From NCBI RefSeq assembly GCF_000424005.1, contig NZ_AUJB01000008.1, positions 124,001 through 188,000 on the forward strand: 64,000 nucleotides of DNA, written 5' to 3'. The DNA comes from Pseudobutyrivibrio ruminis CF1b. Lineage in GTDB: Bacteria > Bacillota > Clostridia > Lachnospirales > Lachnospiraceae. Below the pieces are notes generated by a model. It made no database searches, was not told where the DNA came from, and saw only the letters and a list, made by a program, of their open reading frames with translations. Position numbers and translations under genes: made by a program. The first letter of the stretch is position 1. Each line of letters begins with the position of its first letter. This document shows positions 36,451 to 45,799 of this stretch, one piece after another.

Positions 36451-37782
36451 ATGAGTAATTATAGATTCGAGACATTAGCACTTCACGTAGGACAGGAAAA
36501 CCCAGATCCAGCATCTGATGCAAGAGCAGTACCTATTTATCAGACAACATCTTATGTGTTCAGAGATTCACAGCATGCAGCAGACAGATTTGGTCTTGCA
36601 GATGCAGGTAACATTTACGGAAGACTTACAAACTCAACACAGGGAGTTTTAGAGCAGAGAGTAGCAGCTATTGAAGGCGGAGCAGCAGCCCTTGCAGTTG
36701 CATCAGGAGCAGCAGCAATCACATACACAATTGAGGCTCTTGCAGCAGGCGGCGGACACATAGTAGCACAGAAGACAATCTACGGCGGAAGCTACAACTT
36801 ACTTGCTCACACACTTCCACAGTACGGCGTAACAGCTACATTCGTAGATGCTCACAACCTTAAAGAGGTTGAGGATGCAATTAAGGACGATACAAAGGCA
36901 ATCTACATTGAGACACTTGGAAATCCAAATTCAGATATTCCAGATATTGATGCACTTGCAGAGATTGCTCACAGACACGATCTTCCACTTGTAGTTGATA
37001 ACACATTTGGTGCAGCTTACTGGGTACGTCCAATCGAGCATGGCGCAGACATAGTAGTTCATTCAGCAACAAAGTTCTTCGGTGGACACGGAACAACACT
37101 TGGTGGTGTTATCGTAGAGGCAGGCACATATGACTGGAAGAAGAGTGGCAAGTTCCCTGCAATTGCAGAGCCAAATCCAAGCTACCACGGAATCTCATTT
37201 GCAGATGCTACTGCACCTGCTGCATTCGTTACATACATTAGAGCAATCCTTCTTCGCGACACAGGAGCTACAATCTCACCATTCAATGCATTCCTTCTTT
37301 TGCAGGGAATTGAGACATTACCACTTCGCTTAGATAGACATGCAGAGAATACAACAAAGGTTGTAGAGTTCCTTAAGAATCATCCAAAGGTTGCAAAGGT
37401 AAATCATCCTTCACTTGAGGATCATCCAGATCACGAGTTATATAAGAAGTATTTCCCTAAGAATGGCGGAAGCATCTTCACATTTGAAATCAAGGGCGGC
37501 AAGGAAGCAGCTTACAAGTTCATCGACAATCTTCAGATTTTCTCAATCCTTGCAAATGTAGCTGATGTTAAGAGCTTAGTAATTCACCCAGCGACAACAA
37601 CACATTCCCAGCTTACAGAAGAGGAGCTTCTTGACCAGGGAATCACACAGTCTACAATCAGACTTTCAATTGGTACAGAGCACATTGATGACATCATTGA
37701 AGATCTTGAAAAGGGCTTTGCAGCAATTGACGGAATTCAGGGTTCAGTTAATGAATCAAACGTTGATATAAAGGCAGTTTAA
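36451..37782 (+). CDS. metY: O-acetylhomoserine sulfhydrylase (MetY)
   Basis: A 443-residue PLP enzyme of the Cys/Met metabolism family that makes homocysteine from O-acetylhomoserine and sulfide. The N-terminal FETLALHVGQE..PDPASDARAVPIYQTTSY and the length (about 430) are typical of MetY rather than MetB/MetC. The PLP lysine is K208 in HSATKFFGGHG. AAAGGAG lies 9 bases before the ATG. It is the first enzyme gene after the cysteine-rich leader peptide and is cotranscribed with cysK (41-base gap). Confidence 0.94.
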   Translation: MSNYRFETLALHVGQENPDPASDARAVPIYQTTSYVFRDSQHAADRFGLADAGNIYGRLTNSTQGVLEQRVAAIEGGAAALAVASGAAAITYTIEALAAGGGHIVAQKTIYGGSYNLLAHTLPQYGVTATFVDAHNLKEVEDAIKDDTKAIYIETLGNPNSDIPDIDALAEIAHRHDLPLVVDNTFGAAYWVRPIEHGADIVVHSATKFFGGHGTTLGGVIVEAGTYDWKKSGKFPAIAEPNPSYHGISFADATAPAAFVTYIRAILLRDTGATISPFNAFLLLQGIETLPLRLDRHAENTTKVVEFLKNHPKVAKVNHPSLEDHPDHELYKKYFPKNGGSIFTFEIKGGKEAAYKFIDNLQIFSILANVADVKSLVIHPATTTHSQLTEEELLDQGITQSTIRLSIGTEHIDDIIEDLEKGFAAIDGIQGSVNESNVDIKAV

Positions 37783-37823
37783 GCTATAATATTTATTAGT
37801 AATTATGTACGGAGGATAATGAA

Positions 37824-38756
37824 ATGGCAAACATTTACAAGAGCGCATCAGAGCTCATTGGAAACACACCACTTGTAGAAGTTACAAATATTGAGAAGGA
37901 GCTTGGTCTTGAGGCTACAGTTTTAGTTAAGCTTGAGTACTTTAATCCAGCAGGATCTGTTAAGGATAGAGTAGCGCTTGCTATGATCGAGGATGCAGAG
38001 CAGAAGGGACTTCTTAAAGCAGGTTCAGTAATCATAGAGCCAACATCAGGAAACACAGGTATCGGTCTTGCAGCTATCGCAGCAGCAAAGGGATACAGAG
38101 CAATCCTTACAATGCCTGAGACAATGTCTGTAGAGCGTAGAAACATTCTTAAGGCATACGGCGCAGAAATCGTTCTTACAGAAGGCGCAAAGGGAATGAA
38201 GGGAGCTATCGCAAAGGCTGAGGAGCTTGCTGCAGAAATCGAAGGCAGCTGGATTCCAGGTCAGTTCGTTAACCCTGCAAACTCAGCAGCACACCGTGCA
38301 ACAACTGGTCCAGAAATCTGGAAGGATACAGATGGAAAGGTTGATATCTTTATTGCAGGTGTTGGTACAGGCGGAACTGTTACAGGTGTTGGTGAGTACT
38401 TAAAGTCTCAGAACTCTAATGTTAAGGTTGTTGCTCTTGAACCAAAGGATTCTCCAGTGCTTTCAGAGGGCAGAGCAGGTGCTCATAAGATTCAGGGTAT
38501 CGGCGCTGGATTCGTTCCAGATGTTCTTAATACAGAAGTTTATGATGAGATTTTCGTAGCAGACAGTGATGATGCATTCGCAGCAGCAAAGCTTCTTGCA
38601 AAGAAGGAAGGTATCTCAGTAGGTATCTCTTCAGGTGCAGCACTTCACGGAGCTATCGAGCTCGCAAAGAAGCCAGAGAACAAGGGCAAGACTATCGTAG
38701 CTCTTCTTCCAGACTCAGGTGACAGATACTACTCTACACCACTTTTCACAGAATAA
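37824..38756 (+). CDS. cysK: Cysteine synthase A (O-acetylserine sulfhydrylase)
   Basis: A 310-residue PLP enzyme that combines O-acetylserine with sulfide to give cysteine. The PLP lysine is K47 in GSVKDRVA; the substrate loop PTSGNTGIGLA and the phosphate loop GTGGTVTGVG are intact. The C-terminal domain ends PDSGDRYYST. Length and motifs match CysK rather than CysM. It forms with metY a two-enzyme sulfide-assimilation operon controlled upstream by the leader peptide. A terminator follows. Confidence 0.95.
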   Translation: MANIYKSASELIGNTPLVEVTNIEKELGLEATVLVKLEYFNPAGSVKDRVALAMIEDAEQKGLLKAGSVIIEPTSGNTGIGLAAIAAAKGYRAILTMPETMSVERRNILKAYGAEIVLTEGAKGMKGAIAKAEELAAEIEGSWIPGQFVNPANSAAHRATTGPEIWKDTDGKVDIFIAGVGTGGTVTGVGEYLKSQNSNVKVVALEPKDSPVLSEGRAGAHKIQGIGAGFVPDVLNTEVYDEIFVADSDDAFAAAKLLAKKEGISVGISSGAALHGAIELAKKPENKGKTIVALLPDSGDRYYSTPLFTE

Positions 38757-38790
38757 CTTGGATTTCTAATTAAAATACTCCTTTTACTAC

Positions 38791-38827
38791 ACCCTCAGGT
38801 ATGCCAGTGCCTGGGGGTATTTTTTTG
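38791..38827 (+). terminator. Terminator of the metY-cysK operon
   Basis: Stem ACCCTCAGG (38791-38799) / CCTGGGGGT (38810-38818) with a G-T pair, followed by ATTTTTTT. The rest of the gap 38828-38970 shows no gene. Confidence 0.82.
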
Positions 38828-38970
38828 CAATCTATGTGTAACCGATTTCATATGTCATGCGGATAATACAAACGAGTTAACCTAATTTGCCCTTATTTTA
38901 TTGTAATTATGCACAAAAATAACGCTACGAATTAAGCCGAAATTTACAAAATCGATATTTTTAGCTGCAA

Positions 38971-39016
38971 AATATATGTCAACCGGTTGACATATATTAA
39001 CAGGCAATGGTATCAT
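38971..39016 (+). promoter_or_regulatory. 28-bp perfect palindrome and promoter of the sucrose cluster
   Basis: Positions 38971-38998 form a perfect palindrome centred on AACC|GGTT, with inner core TGTCAACCGGTTGACA. The right half supplies the -35 TTGACA (38987-38992); an 18-bp spacer leads to TATCAT (39011-39016). A LacI-family dimer bound here would cover the -35. The LacI gene at 43843 in the same cluster is the likely partner. Confidence 0.75.
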
Positions 39017-39062
39017 CCTAACATCAAAAACAAACAGACCTTTTGAAGGAGGGGTAATTGAA

Positions 39063-40355
39063 ATGAAGAAAAAGTTAGTTTCATTAGTTATGGTTGCAGC
39101 TATGGGCTTGTCTATGGTTGCATGTGGTTCAGCTTCAGGCTCAGGCGATGGGGCAGCAAAGGGTGATGGTGTTTCTATCACAATCTTAAACTCTAAGACA
39201 GAGATTCAGACTCAGTTTGAAGAGATGGCAGAAGAGTATGAGGCAAACACAGGTGTACACGTTGAGGTTTACAATGCTGATACAGATACAACAGTTGCTT
39301 CACAGGTAGCAACAAGATATGCATCAAACGATCCATACACACTTACAATGGTTGATGCAAAGGATATCTACTCACTTGCAGATGATTATGCTTATGATCT
39401 TTCAAATGAAGATTGGGCTAGCCACACAACACTCGGTATCACAGTAAACAATAAGCTTGCTGGTTTCCCAGTTTGTGTAGAGGCAAGAGGTATTCTTTAC
39501 AACGCAGATGCAATTAAGAAGGTAACAGGTAAGGATTTTGATCCTTCATCAGTAGCAACACTTGATGACTTCCAGAAGCTTCTTGATGAGCTTGTAGCTG
39601 GTGGAATGGAAGCTCCAGTTGGTATTCTTTCAGAGTACTGGTCACTTGGTGCTCACTGGTTCCCAATGATTTACGAAGAGCAGGCTGATCCAGATGCATT
39701 CGTAAACGGACTTCTTGCTGGTTCTGAAGACCTTGCTGGAAATGAGAAGTTCAACTCAATCATGGATACATTCGAGACACTTGTTAAGTACAACTACGCT
39801 AAGGGTTCTGCTTCAAACGCTGACCGTGAAGAAACATCAATGAAGTTTGCTCAGGGAGACATCGCATTTATGTTTGGTGGTAACTGGGATTGGTCAGTAA
39901 TCAACCAGTATGACTACACAGAGAACCTTGGTATGATGCCAGTTCCACAGAACACAACAGACGGCACAAACGCAAAGCTTGTTGGTGGTGGTTCTAAGTA
40001 CATCTTCGTAGATAGCTCAGATGCTACAAGCGAGGAGCAGAGACAGGCAGCTCTTGATTTCCTTAACTGGTTAGTAAGCGATGCAGAAGGTAATGCTTTC
40101 CTTACAGAGAAGTGTGCTTTAGTTCCTGCATTCGATAACATTGATGCTTCAGCACTTGATCCACTTTCACTTTCAGTTAAGTCATACGCTGATGCTGGAA
40201 ACCTTGTACCAAACTACAACTACCTTCCAGATGATCACATGACAGTAGTAGGTCAGGAGATTATGCAGAAATACCTTGATGAGGCTATTGATAGAGCAGA
40301 AGTTGCTAAGGAAGTTACAGAATACTTCAAGACAGCTACTCCAATTGCCCACTAA
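39063..40355 (+). CDS. Sucrose-type ABC importer binding lipoprotein
   Basis: A 430-residue CUT1 binding protein with lipobox SMVAC and a Gly/Ser linker. It stands at the head of a run of importer permeases, sucrose phosphorylase, LacI regulator and fructokinase, so sucrose is the most likely substrate. Its N-terminal region (ITILNSKTEIQTQFEEMAEEY, then EDWASHT and GFPVCVEA) is clearly related to the orphan binding protein at 59826. A GC-rich hairpin separates it from the first permease, which would favour higher expression of the binding protein. Confidence 0.85.
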   Translation: MKKKLVSLVMVAAMGLSMVACGSASGSGDGAAKGDGVSITILNSKTEIQTQFEEMAEEYEANTGVHVEVYNADTDTTVASQVATRYASNDPYTLTMVDAKDIYSLADDYAYDLSNEDWASHTTLGITVNNKLAGFPVCVEARGILYNADAIKKVTGKDFDPSSVATLDDFQKLLDELVAGGMEAPVGILSEYWSLGAHWFPMIYEEQADPDAFVNGLLAGSEDLAGNEKFNSIMDTFETLVKYNYAKGSASNADREETSMKFAQGDIAFMFGGNWDWSVINQYDYTENLGMMPVPQNTTDGTNAKLVGGGSKYIFVDSSDATSEEQRQAALDFLNWLVSDAEGNAFLTEKCALVPAFDNIDASALDPLSLSVKSYADAGNLVPNYNYLPDDHMTVVGQEIMQKYLDEAIDRAEVAKEVTEYFKTATPIAH

Positions 40356-40416
40356 TTATGCTGTGAGCGCCAGGCCATAGGCAATAAAAAATGGCGCGAA
40401 CTACCTTGTTCACAAC

Positions 40417-40447
40417 GGGGCCTCAGAAAAATAAGTAACTGAGGCCC
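40417..40447 (+). terminator. Intercistronic hairpin in the sucrose importer operon
   Basis: GGGCCTCAG (about 40418-40426) pairs with CTGAGGCCC (40439-40447), 9 bp, followed by TATTATTTT. It looks like a leaky terminator or stabilising 3' hairpin between binding protein and permeases. Confidence 0.65.
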
Positions 40448-40470
40448 TATTATTTTGAAAGGTGATGTTT

Positions 40471-41349
40471 ATGAAAACGAATACACTGGGGTATAAATTT
40501 AGACAGTACTTACTTTTTGCAGGAGTATCTACAGTTATTTTTGCAAGCGTGGTAATCATTCCTTTTATTTATGGTCTTTATCTTACATTTACAAGTTGGG
40601 ATGGAGTTTCACGCAATAAGCCATTCGTTGGCGTTGAAAATTATGTTAATGCGTTTGGAGATTCAGGATATTGGGTATCTCTTGGACGTACATTTATCTA
40701 CTCAGCAATCGCTGTTATTTTGGTAAATGCAGTGGCCTTCATTATCGCTTATATGGTAACAAGCGGAATCAAGGGCCAGAATTTCTTTAGAGCAGGTTTC
40801 TTTGTTCCAAACCTTATCGGTGGTATCGTACTTGGTTATGTTTGGAAATTTGTATTTAATAAGGCATTAGTTTCACTGTCAGCTTCTATAGCAAGTGGAG
40901 ATGCCAAATCACTCCTTGCTACAGAAACAGGTGCAATTGCAGCACTTATTATTGTTTCAGTTTGGCAGTATGCAGGCTATATGATGCTTATTTATGTGGC
41001 AGGCTTTATGAGTGTTTCAGAAGATGTTATTGAGGCGGCTAAAATTGATGGCTGTACGGGGACACAGTCAATCATTCATATATCAATTCCACTTATGACA
41101 GCATCATTTGTACAGTGTTTATTCCTTACAATCACAAGATGCTTCATGGTATACGATGTAAACCTTTCACTGACAAACGGTGATCCATACGGAAGCTCAG
41201 CACTTGCTGCTATGCACGTATACAACCAGGCTTTCATCAACAAGAACTATGGTACAGGTCAGGCAGAGGCACTTATCCTCTTTGTAATCTGCGCTATTAT
41301 CGGTGGAATTCAAGTATACGTTGGTAAGAAAGGGGAGGTGCAGGCATAA
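40471..41349 (+). CDS. Sucrose-type ABC importer permease, MalF-like
   Basis: A 292-residue six-helix permease with EAA loop IEAAKIDGCTGTQSIIHISIP. The ATG at 40471 is preferred because GAAAGG lies 8 bases upstream; GTG (40462) and ATG (40465) in the same frame sit in or next to that site. Its stop codon shares one base with the next ATG (TAATG), so the two permeases are coupled. Confidence 0.9.
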   Translation: MKTNTLGYKFRQYLLFAGVSTVIFASVVIIPFIYGLYLTFTSWDGVSRNKPFVGVENYVNAFGDSGYWVSLGRTFIYSAIAVILVNAVAFIIAYMVTSGIKGQNFFRAGFFVPNLIGGIVLGYVWKFVFNKALVSLSASIASGDAKSLLATETGAIAALIIVSVWQYAGYMMLIYVAGFMSVSEDVIEAAKIDGCTGTQSIIHISIPLMTASFVQCLFLTITRCFMVYDVNLSLTNGDPYGSSALAAMHVYNQAFINKNYGTGQAEALILFVICAIIGGIQVYVGKKGEVQA

Positions 41350-42203
41350 TGGAAAACGAAAAAGCAGCTCGCAATAAAAAAATAAGACACGCCATTATGA
41401 TTATCGTACTTGCGATATTATTTGTAGCATTTATTTTCCCTTTCATAATGGTAATCATAAATGTATTTAAGGTTAAGGCAGATATCACTGCAAATCCACT
41501 TGCTCTTATAGGTAAGCACGGATTCACATTAGAGAATTTCCCTAATGCTATTAAGAAAATGAATTTCTGGAATTCATTTGGAAATTCACTCTTTATTACA
41601 ATTTTCTCAACAATCGGTACAATCATTCTTTCATCAATGACTGCATACCTGATTGTTAGAAATAACTGGAAAGCAAATAAGATTTTATTTGTAACTATGA
41701 TTGCATCAATGGTAATTCCATTCCAGGTACTTATGGTTCCTCTTGTTTCTTTATACGGTGGAATATTTGGAATATTAAATCACAGAATTACACTTATTTT
41801 TATGCACATCGGTTTCTCACTTTCAATGGCAACATTTATGTTCCACGGAAGTATTCACACAAACGTACCTATCTCACTTGAGGAGGCAGCAACAATTGAT
41901 GGCTGTAACAAATGGCAGATTTTCTCACAAATCGTATTTCCGATATTAAAGCCAACAATTGCAACAGTAGCAATCATTGATGCAATGGCATTCTGGAATG
42001 ACTACTTACTTCCATCTCTTGTACTTGGACGTAAAGAGCTTTACACAATTCCTATCGCAACAAAGGTATTCTACGGTACTTATTCAACAGATACAGGATT
42101 AATTATGGCTGCACTGTTACTTGCAATGCTTCCAATCCTTCTTCTGTACTTATTCCTTCAGAGATACATCGTGGAAGGTATTACAGCAGGTGCCGTTAAA
42201 TAG
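41349..42203 (+). CDS. Sucrose-type ABC importer permease, MalG-like
   Basis: A 284-residue six-helix permease. The EAA loop is LEEAATIDGCNKWQIFSQIVFP and the tail is YIVEGITAGAVK, typical of the MalG side. GGGGAGG overlaps the end of the first permease. It is followed by two strong hairpins and then sucrose phosphorylase. No ATPase is encoded in the cluster. Confidence 0.91.
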   Translation: MENEKAARNKKIRHAIMIIVLAILFVAFIFPFIMVIINVFKVKADITANPLALIGKHGFTLENFPNAIKKMNFWNSFGNSLFITIFSTIGTIILSSMTAYLIVRNNWKANKILFVTMIASMVIPFQVLMVPLVSLYGGIFGILNHRITLIFMHIGFSLSMATFMFHGSIHTNVPISLEEAATIDGCNKWQIFSQIVFPILKPTIATVAIIDAMAFWNDYLLPSLVLGRKELYTIPIATKVFYGTYSTDTGLIMAALLLAMLPILLLYLFLQRYIVEGITAGAVK

Positions 42204-42273
42204 GCAATACTTTATCGAAGATAAGGTATTGCAGGATGTGCCATTTGCCGCAGGCAAATCTTTAAATGGCACA
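42204..42273 (+). terminator. Two consecutive hairpins before sucrose phosphorylase
   Basis: GCAATACTTTATC (42204-42216) pairs with GATAAGGTATTGC (42220-42232), 13 bp with one G-T pair and a GAA loop. TGTGCCATTT (42237-42246) pairs with AAATGGCACA (42264-42273) around an inner GCC/GGC. Neither is followed by a long T run, so RNA processing or stability control is more likely than termination. Confidence 0.6.
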
Positions 42274-42307
42274 CCTTCCTATAAAATAATAAAAAGGATT
42301 GAATAAA

Positions 42308-43723
42308 ATGAAAAAGTTAGAAAACAAATGTATGCTCATCACTTATGCTGACAGCATGGGTAACAACCTGACAGACTTAACAACAGTAATGAATAAGCAT
42401 TTCAAAGATGCAGTTGGTGGAATTCACATCCTTCCATTCTTCCCATCATCAGGAGACAGAGGCTTTGCTCCAATGGATTACCACGTAGTTGATCCAGCAT
42501 TTGGTGATTGGAATGATATCGAAAAGTTAGCAGAAGATTATTATCTCATGGCTGATTACATGATTAATCATATTTCAGCCCAGAGTGAATACTATAAGGA
42601 TTTCCTTGCAAAGAAGGACGATTCTAAGTACAAAGACCTTTTTATTCGTTACAAGGATTTCTGGGAGAATGGCGAGCCTACACAGGCAGAGGTAGATGCA
42701 ATCTACAAGAGAAAGCCAAGAGCTCCATACGTAGATGCGAATTTTGCAGATGGCACTACTGAGAAGGTATGGTGTACATTTGATGAGCAGCAGATTGACA
42801 TAAACTGTAAATCTGCTACAGCAAAGGAATTTATCAGGGATAATCTTGAGACACTTTGTAAGCATGGTCTTGCAATGATCAGATTAGATGCCTTTGCTTA
42901 TGCTACTAAAAAGGCAGGCTCTTCATGCTTTTTCATTGAGCCAGAGGTTTGGGAGCTTATGGATGAATCAGCTAAGATTGTTGAGCCATATGGTGTAACA
43001 CTTCTTCCAGAGATTCATGAGCACTATACAATGCAGCAGAAGATTGAAAGTCATGATTATTATGTATATGATTTTGCGCTTCCTATGCTTCTTATTAACG
43101 GCCTTTACTATGGACAGTCACAGTACTTAAAGCACTGGCTTGAGATTTGCCCAAGAAAGCAGTTTACAACACTTGATACACACGATGGAATCGGAGTTGT
43201 AGACGTTAAGGATCTTCTTCCTGATGAGGAAATCGAACGTACAAAGGAAGACATCTTTAAATTCGGCGCTAATGTTAAAAAGATTTACAACACAGCAGCA
43301 TACAATAACCTTGATATTTATCAGGTTAACTGCAGCTACTATTCAGCACTTGGTGATGATGACGATGCTTATCTTCTCGCAAGAGCAGTTCAGTTCTTTG
43401 CACCAGGTATTCCACAGGTTTATTATGTTGGACTTCTTGCAGGAAAGAACGATCTTCAGCTTTTAGAGGAGACAAAGGTTGGTAGAAATATTAATCGTCA
43501 CTACTACAAGCTTGATGAAATCGACCGCGAGGTTGAAAGACCAGTGGTTAAGAAATTACTTGAGCTTATGAAGTTTAGAAATGAGCATCCAGCTTTTGAT
43601 GGAGAGTTCATATTAGAGGATTGCAGCGATGAAGAGCTTGTTATTCTCAGACAAAAGGGAGATGCTTTTGCAAGACTTAAAGCTAACTTAAAAACTAAGA
43701 AGTTTACTATTGAACATTCATAA
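42308..43723 (+). CDS. gtfA: Sucrose phosphorylase (GH13 subfamily 18)
   Basis: A 471-residue cytosolic enzyme that converts sucrose and phosphate to glucose-1-phosphate and fructose, saving one ATP. The GH13_18 pattern is clear: IHILPFFPSSGDRGFAPMDY at the N-terminus, nucleophile D194 in IRLDAFAYA, acid/base E235 in LLPEIHEH and D293 in LDTHDGIG. AAAAAGGA lies about 10 bases before ATG 42308. The fructokinase downstream consumes the released fructose. A close alternative is sucrose 6-phosphate phosphorylase, but no PTS is present. Confidence 0.93.
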   Translation: MKKLENKCMLITYADSMGNNLTDLTTVMNKHFKDAVGGIHILPFFPSSGDRGFAPMDYHVVDPAFGDWNDIEKLAEDYYLMADYMINHISAQSEYYKDFLAKKDDSKYKDLFIRYKDFWENGEPTQAEVDAIYKRKPRAPYVDANFADGTTEKVWCTFDEQQIDINCKSATAKEFIRDNLETLCKHGLAMIRLDAFAYATKKAGSSCFFIEPEVWELMDESAKIVEPYGVTLLPEIHEHYTMQQKIESHDYYVYDFALPMLLINGLYYGQSQYLKHWLEICPRKQFTTLDTHDGIGVVDVKDLLPDEEIERTKEDIFKFGANVKKIYNTAAYNNLDIYQVNCSYYSALGDDDDAYLLARAVQFFAPGIPQVYYVGLLAGKNDLQLLEETKVGRNINRHYYKLDEIDREVERPVVKKLLELMKFRNEHPAFDGEFILEDCSDEELVILRQKGDAFARLKANLKTKKFTIEHS

Positions 43724-43730
43724 ATAAAAA

Positions 43731-43762
43731 CGGCAATGCACAGTAGGGTATTGCCGATTTTT
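43731..43762 (+). terminator. Terminator after sucrose phosphorylase
   Basis: CGGCAAT (43731-43737) pairs with ATTGCCG (43750-43756), followed by ATTTTTAT. It separates transport and phosphorolysis genes from the regulator-kinase pair. Confidence 0.75.
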
Positions 43763-43842
43763 ATGATAAAATGTGGGCATGGAGTTAAGCATAGATTTTT
43801 GTTTTTCCTCAGAAAAACAAGAAGCTATAATTTGGAGGGAAA

Positions 43843-44823
43843 ATGGCAACATTAAAGGATGTGGCAGCAAAGTGCGGATTGACTGTCACCACAGTATCGA
43901 GAGTACTAAATAACAGAGGATACATTTCCGAAGAGACTAGAGCAAAGGTTTATGCGGCCATGGAAGAGCTTAACTATCAACCAAATGAGGTGGCAAGATC
44001 TTTATCCAAGAAGTCTACAAAAACCATAGGGGTTATAGTCCCACATATCAGACATCCTTACTTTTCGGAAATGATTAGTAATATTGAAAACGCAGCAAAT
44101 AAACAAGGATATAAAATAATCCTTGCCAACTCAAAAGGGGCAAAACACAAGGAGAAGGAATATCTAGACATGTGTACAAGTAATCGAGTGGCAGGTGTTA
44201 TTTTGTTTTCTCCCAGTGTACAGGTATCGGAATTTGCAGATAGCAAAATTCCGCTTGTCACTGTAGAGCGTTTTATAGAAAATGGAACTGCAGCCGTAGA
44301 GTGTGACAATGAACAGGGGGGAATGCTGGCAGCCCAGGCTCTTATTGATTCAGGATGTAAGAATGTTCTTATGATTTCAGGTGTTGTTAATAATTCAATG
44401 CCTGCGGACGATCGTGTAAAAGGTTTTGCAAAAGTTTGTGAAAAAAATGGTATTTCATATAAGGAAATAGTCACCAGTCAGGATCAGTACGAAAGCCTGG
44501 ATTATCATTCACTTTTAGATAGTGCTTTAAAGCTTGATTCTGATATTGATGGTGTATTTGCCAGTTCTGATTTAATTGCAGCACAAGTGCTTCAGGTTTG
44601 TGGTAAAATAGGAAAAAAGGTACCAGAAGATATAAAGCTGGTGGGATTTGATGATGTTATGATTTCACGAATTACCACACCACCTATTTCTACTATTCAC
44701 CAGCCAATTAAAGAGATGGCAGAGTCGGCAGTAGAACTTGTTATAGCAGCTTCAGAGGGAAAGGTTGTGCCTAAGCGCACTCTTTTACCGGTATCGTATA
44801 TAGAAAGGGAAAGCACAATATAA
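43843..44823 (+). CDS. scrR: LacI-family regulator of the sucrose cluster
   Basis: A 326-residue repressor with HTH TLKDVAAKCGLTVTTVSRVLNNRG, hinge RSLSKKSTKTIGVIVPH and a complete effector domain. It lies between sucrose phosphorylase and fructokinase and shares one base with the kinase gene (TAATG), so it belongs to the sucrose system. The 28-bp palindrome at 38971 is its likely operator. The name scrR is used by analogy; the effector has not been shown. Confidence 0.85.
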   Translation: MATLKDVAAKCGLTVTTVSRVLNNRGYISEETRAKVYAAMEELNYQPNEVARSLSKKSTKTIGVIVPHIRHPYFSEMISNIENAANKQGYKIILANSKGAKHKEKEYLDMCTSNRVAGVILFSPSVQVSEFADSKIPLVTVERFIENGTAAVECDNEQGGMLAAQALIDSGCKNVLMISGVVNNSMPADDRVKGFAKVCEKNGISYKEIVTSQDQYESLDYHSLLDSALKLDSDIDGVFASSDLIAAQVLQVCGKIGKKVPEDIKLVGFDDVMISRITTPPISTIHQPIKEMAESAVELVIAASEGKVVPKRTLLPVSYIERESTI

Positions 44824-45752
44824 TGAAAAGATTTGACGTAATAGCATTAGGAGAGATTTTAATTGACATGGCTCCAGGTGAGCAATCATCACAGGGCAAT
44901 GATACCTTTGAGGCATGTCCAGGTGGAGCACCTTGTAATGTATTATCACTTCTTACAAAGGCTGGTCACAAGACAGCTTTCATCGGTAAAGTTGGCGAGG
45001 ATATGTTTGGACATATGCTTACAGACACAATCAAGGAGCTTGGGATCGAGACTTCAGGTGTAGTATTTGATAAAGAGGTACGTACAACACTTGCCTTTGT
45101 TAAGAAGCTTCCTAACGGAGATAGAGACTTTAGCTTCTACAGAAATCCAGGAGCAGATATGATGCTTAATGCATCAGAGGTTAAATTTGATTTAATCGAG
45201 GATTCAAAGATTTTCCATTTTGGAACACTTTCAATGACATCTGAGTGTGCTAAGGAAGCTACAAAAAAAGCTGTAGCATTTGCAAAGGAAAAGGGACTTC
45301 TTGTTTCCTTTGATCCAAACTTAAGAGAGCCACTTTGGGCTAATCTTGGGGATGCAAAGGCTGCAATCAAGTGGGGAATGGAAAACTGCGATATTCTTAA
45401 AATCTCAGATAACGAAGTAGAATTTATGACAGGTCTTTCAGATATGGAAGCTGGATATATGGCTATAAAAGAAATGTCATCAGCTAAGCAGGTGTTCGTT
45501 ACACTTGGCCCAGATGGAAGTATCGGAATGGCTGATGGTCAGTTGGTTAAGGTGAGTGGTGTTAAGATGGAATCAGTAGTAGACACTACAGGAGCTGGAG
45601 ATACATTTATGGGTTGTGCTCTTCATTACATCTTAGGTCATGGAATAGAGCTTTCAGCAGACCAGATTAAAGAGTTGCTTACAATTGCAAATGCAACAGC
45701 TGCAAAGGTAACTCAGGTTAAGGGTGCATTAAAGGTAATGCCTGAAATTTAA
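44823..45752 (+). CDS. scrK: Fructokinase (PfkB/ribokinase family)
   Basis: A 309-residue sugar kinase that phosphorylates fructose at C6. The N-terminal PfkB signature is LGEILIDMAPGEQS..EACPGGAPCNVL, and the ATP and catalytic loop reads DTTGAGDTFMGCAL with the catalytic Asp in GAGD. The length is normal for the family. It is translationally coupled to the LacI gene and takes the fructose made by sucrose phosphorylase into glycolysis. A terminator follows. Confidence 0.92.
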   Translation: MKRFDVIALGEILIDMAPGEQSSQGNDTFEACPGGAPCNVLSLLTKAGHKTAFIGKVGEDMFGHMLTDTIKELGIETSGVVFDKEVRTTLAFVKKLPNGDRDFSFYRNPGADMMLNASEVKFDLIEDSKIFHFGTLSMTSECAKEATKKAVAFAKEKGLLVSFDPNLREPLWANLGDAKAAIKWGMENCDILKISDNEVEFMTGLSDMEAGYMAIKEMSSAKQVFVTLGPDGSIGMADGQLVKVSGVKMESVVDTTGAGDTFMGCALHYILGHGIELSADQIKELLTIANATAAKVTQVKGALKVMPEI

Positions 45753-45766
45753 AACACATAGTTATG

Positions 45767-45794
45767 GACTGGTGATGACACCAGTCCTTTTTTA
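45767..45794. terminator. Terminator between scrK and the MATE gene
   Basis: GGACTGGT (45767-45774) pairs with ACCAGTCC (45781-45788), followed by TTTTTTAA. It ends the sucrose cluster and lies just before the convergent MATE gene's end. Confidence 0.88.
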
Positions 45795-45799
45795 ATCCT

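Noticed and set aside
44058-44474. A 138-codon frame antisense to the LacI gene at 43843
   Set aside because: Overlaps a complete regulator on the other strand and shows no domain or start signal.
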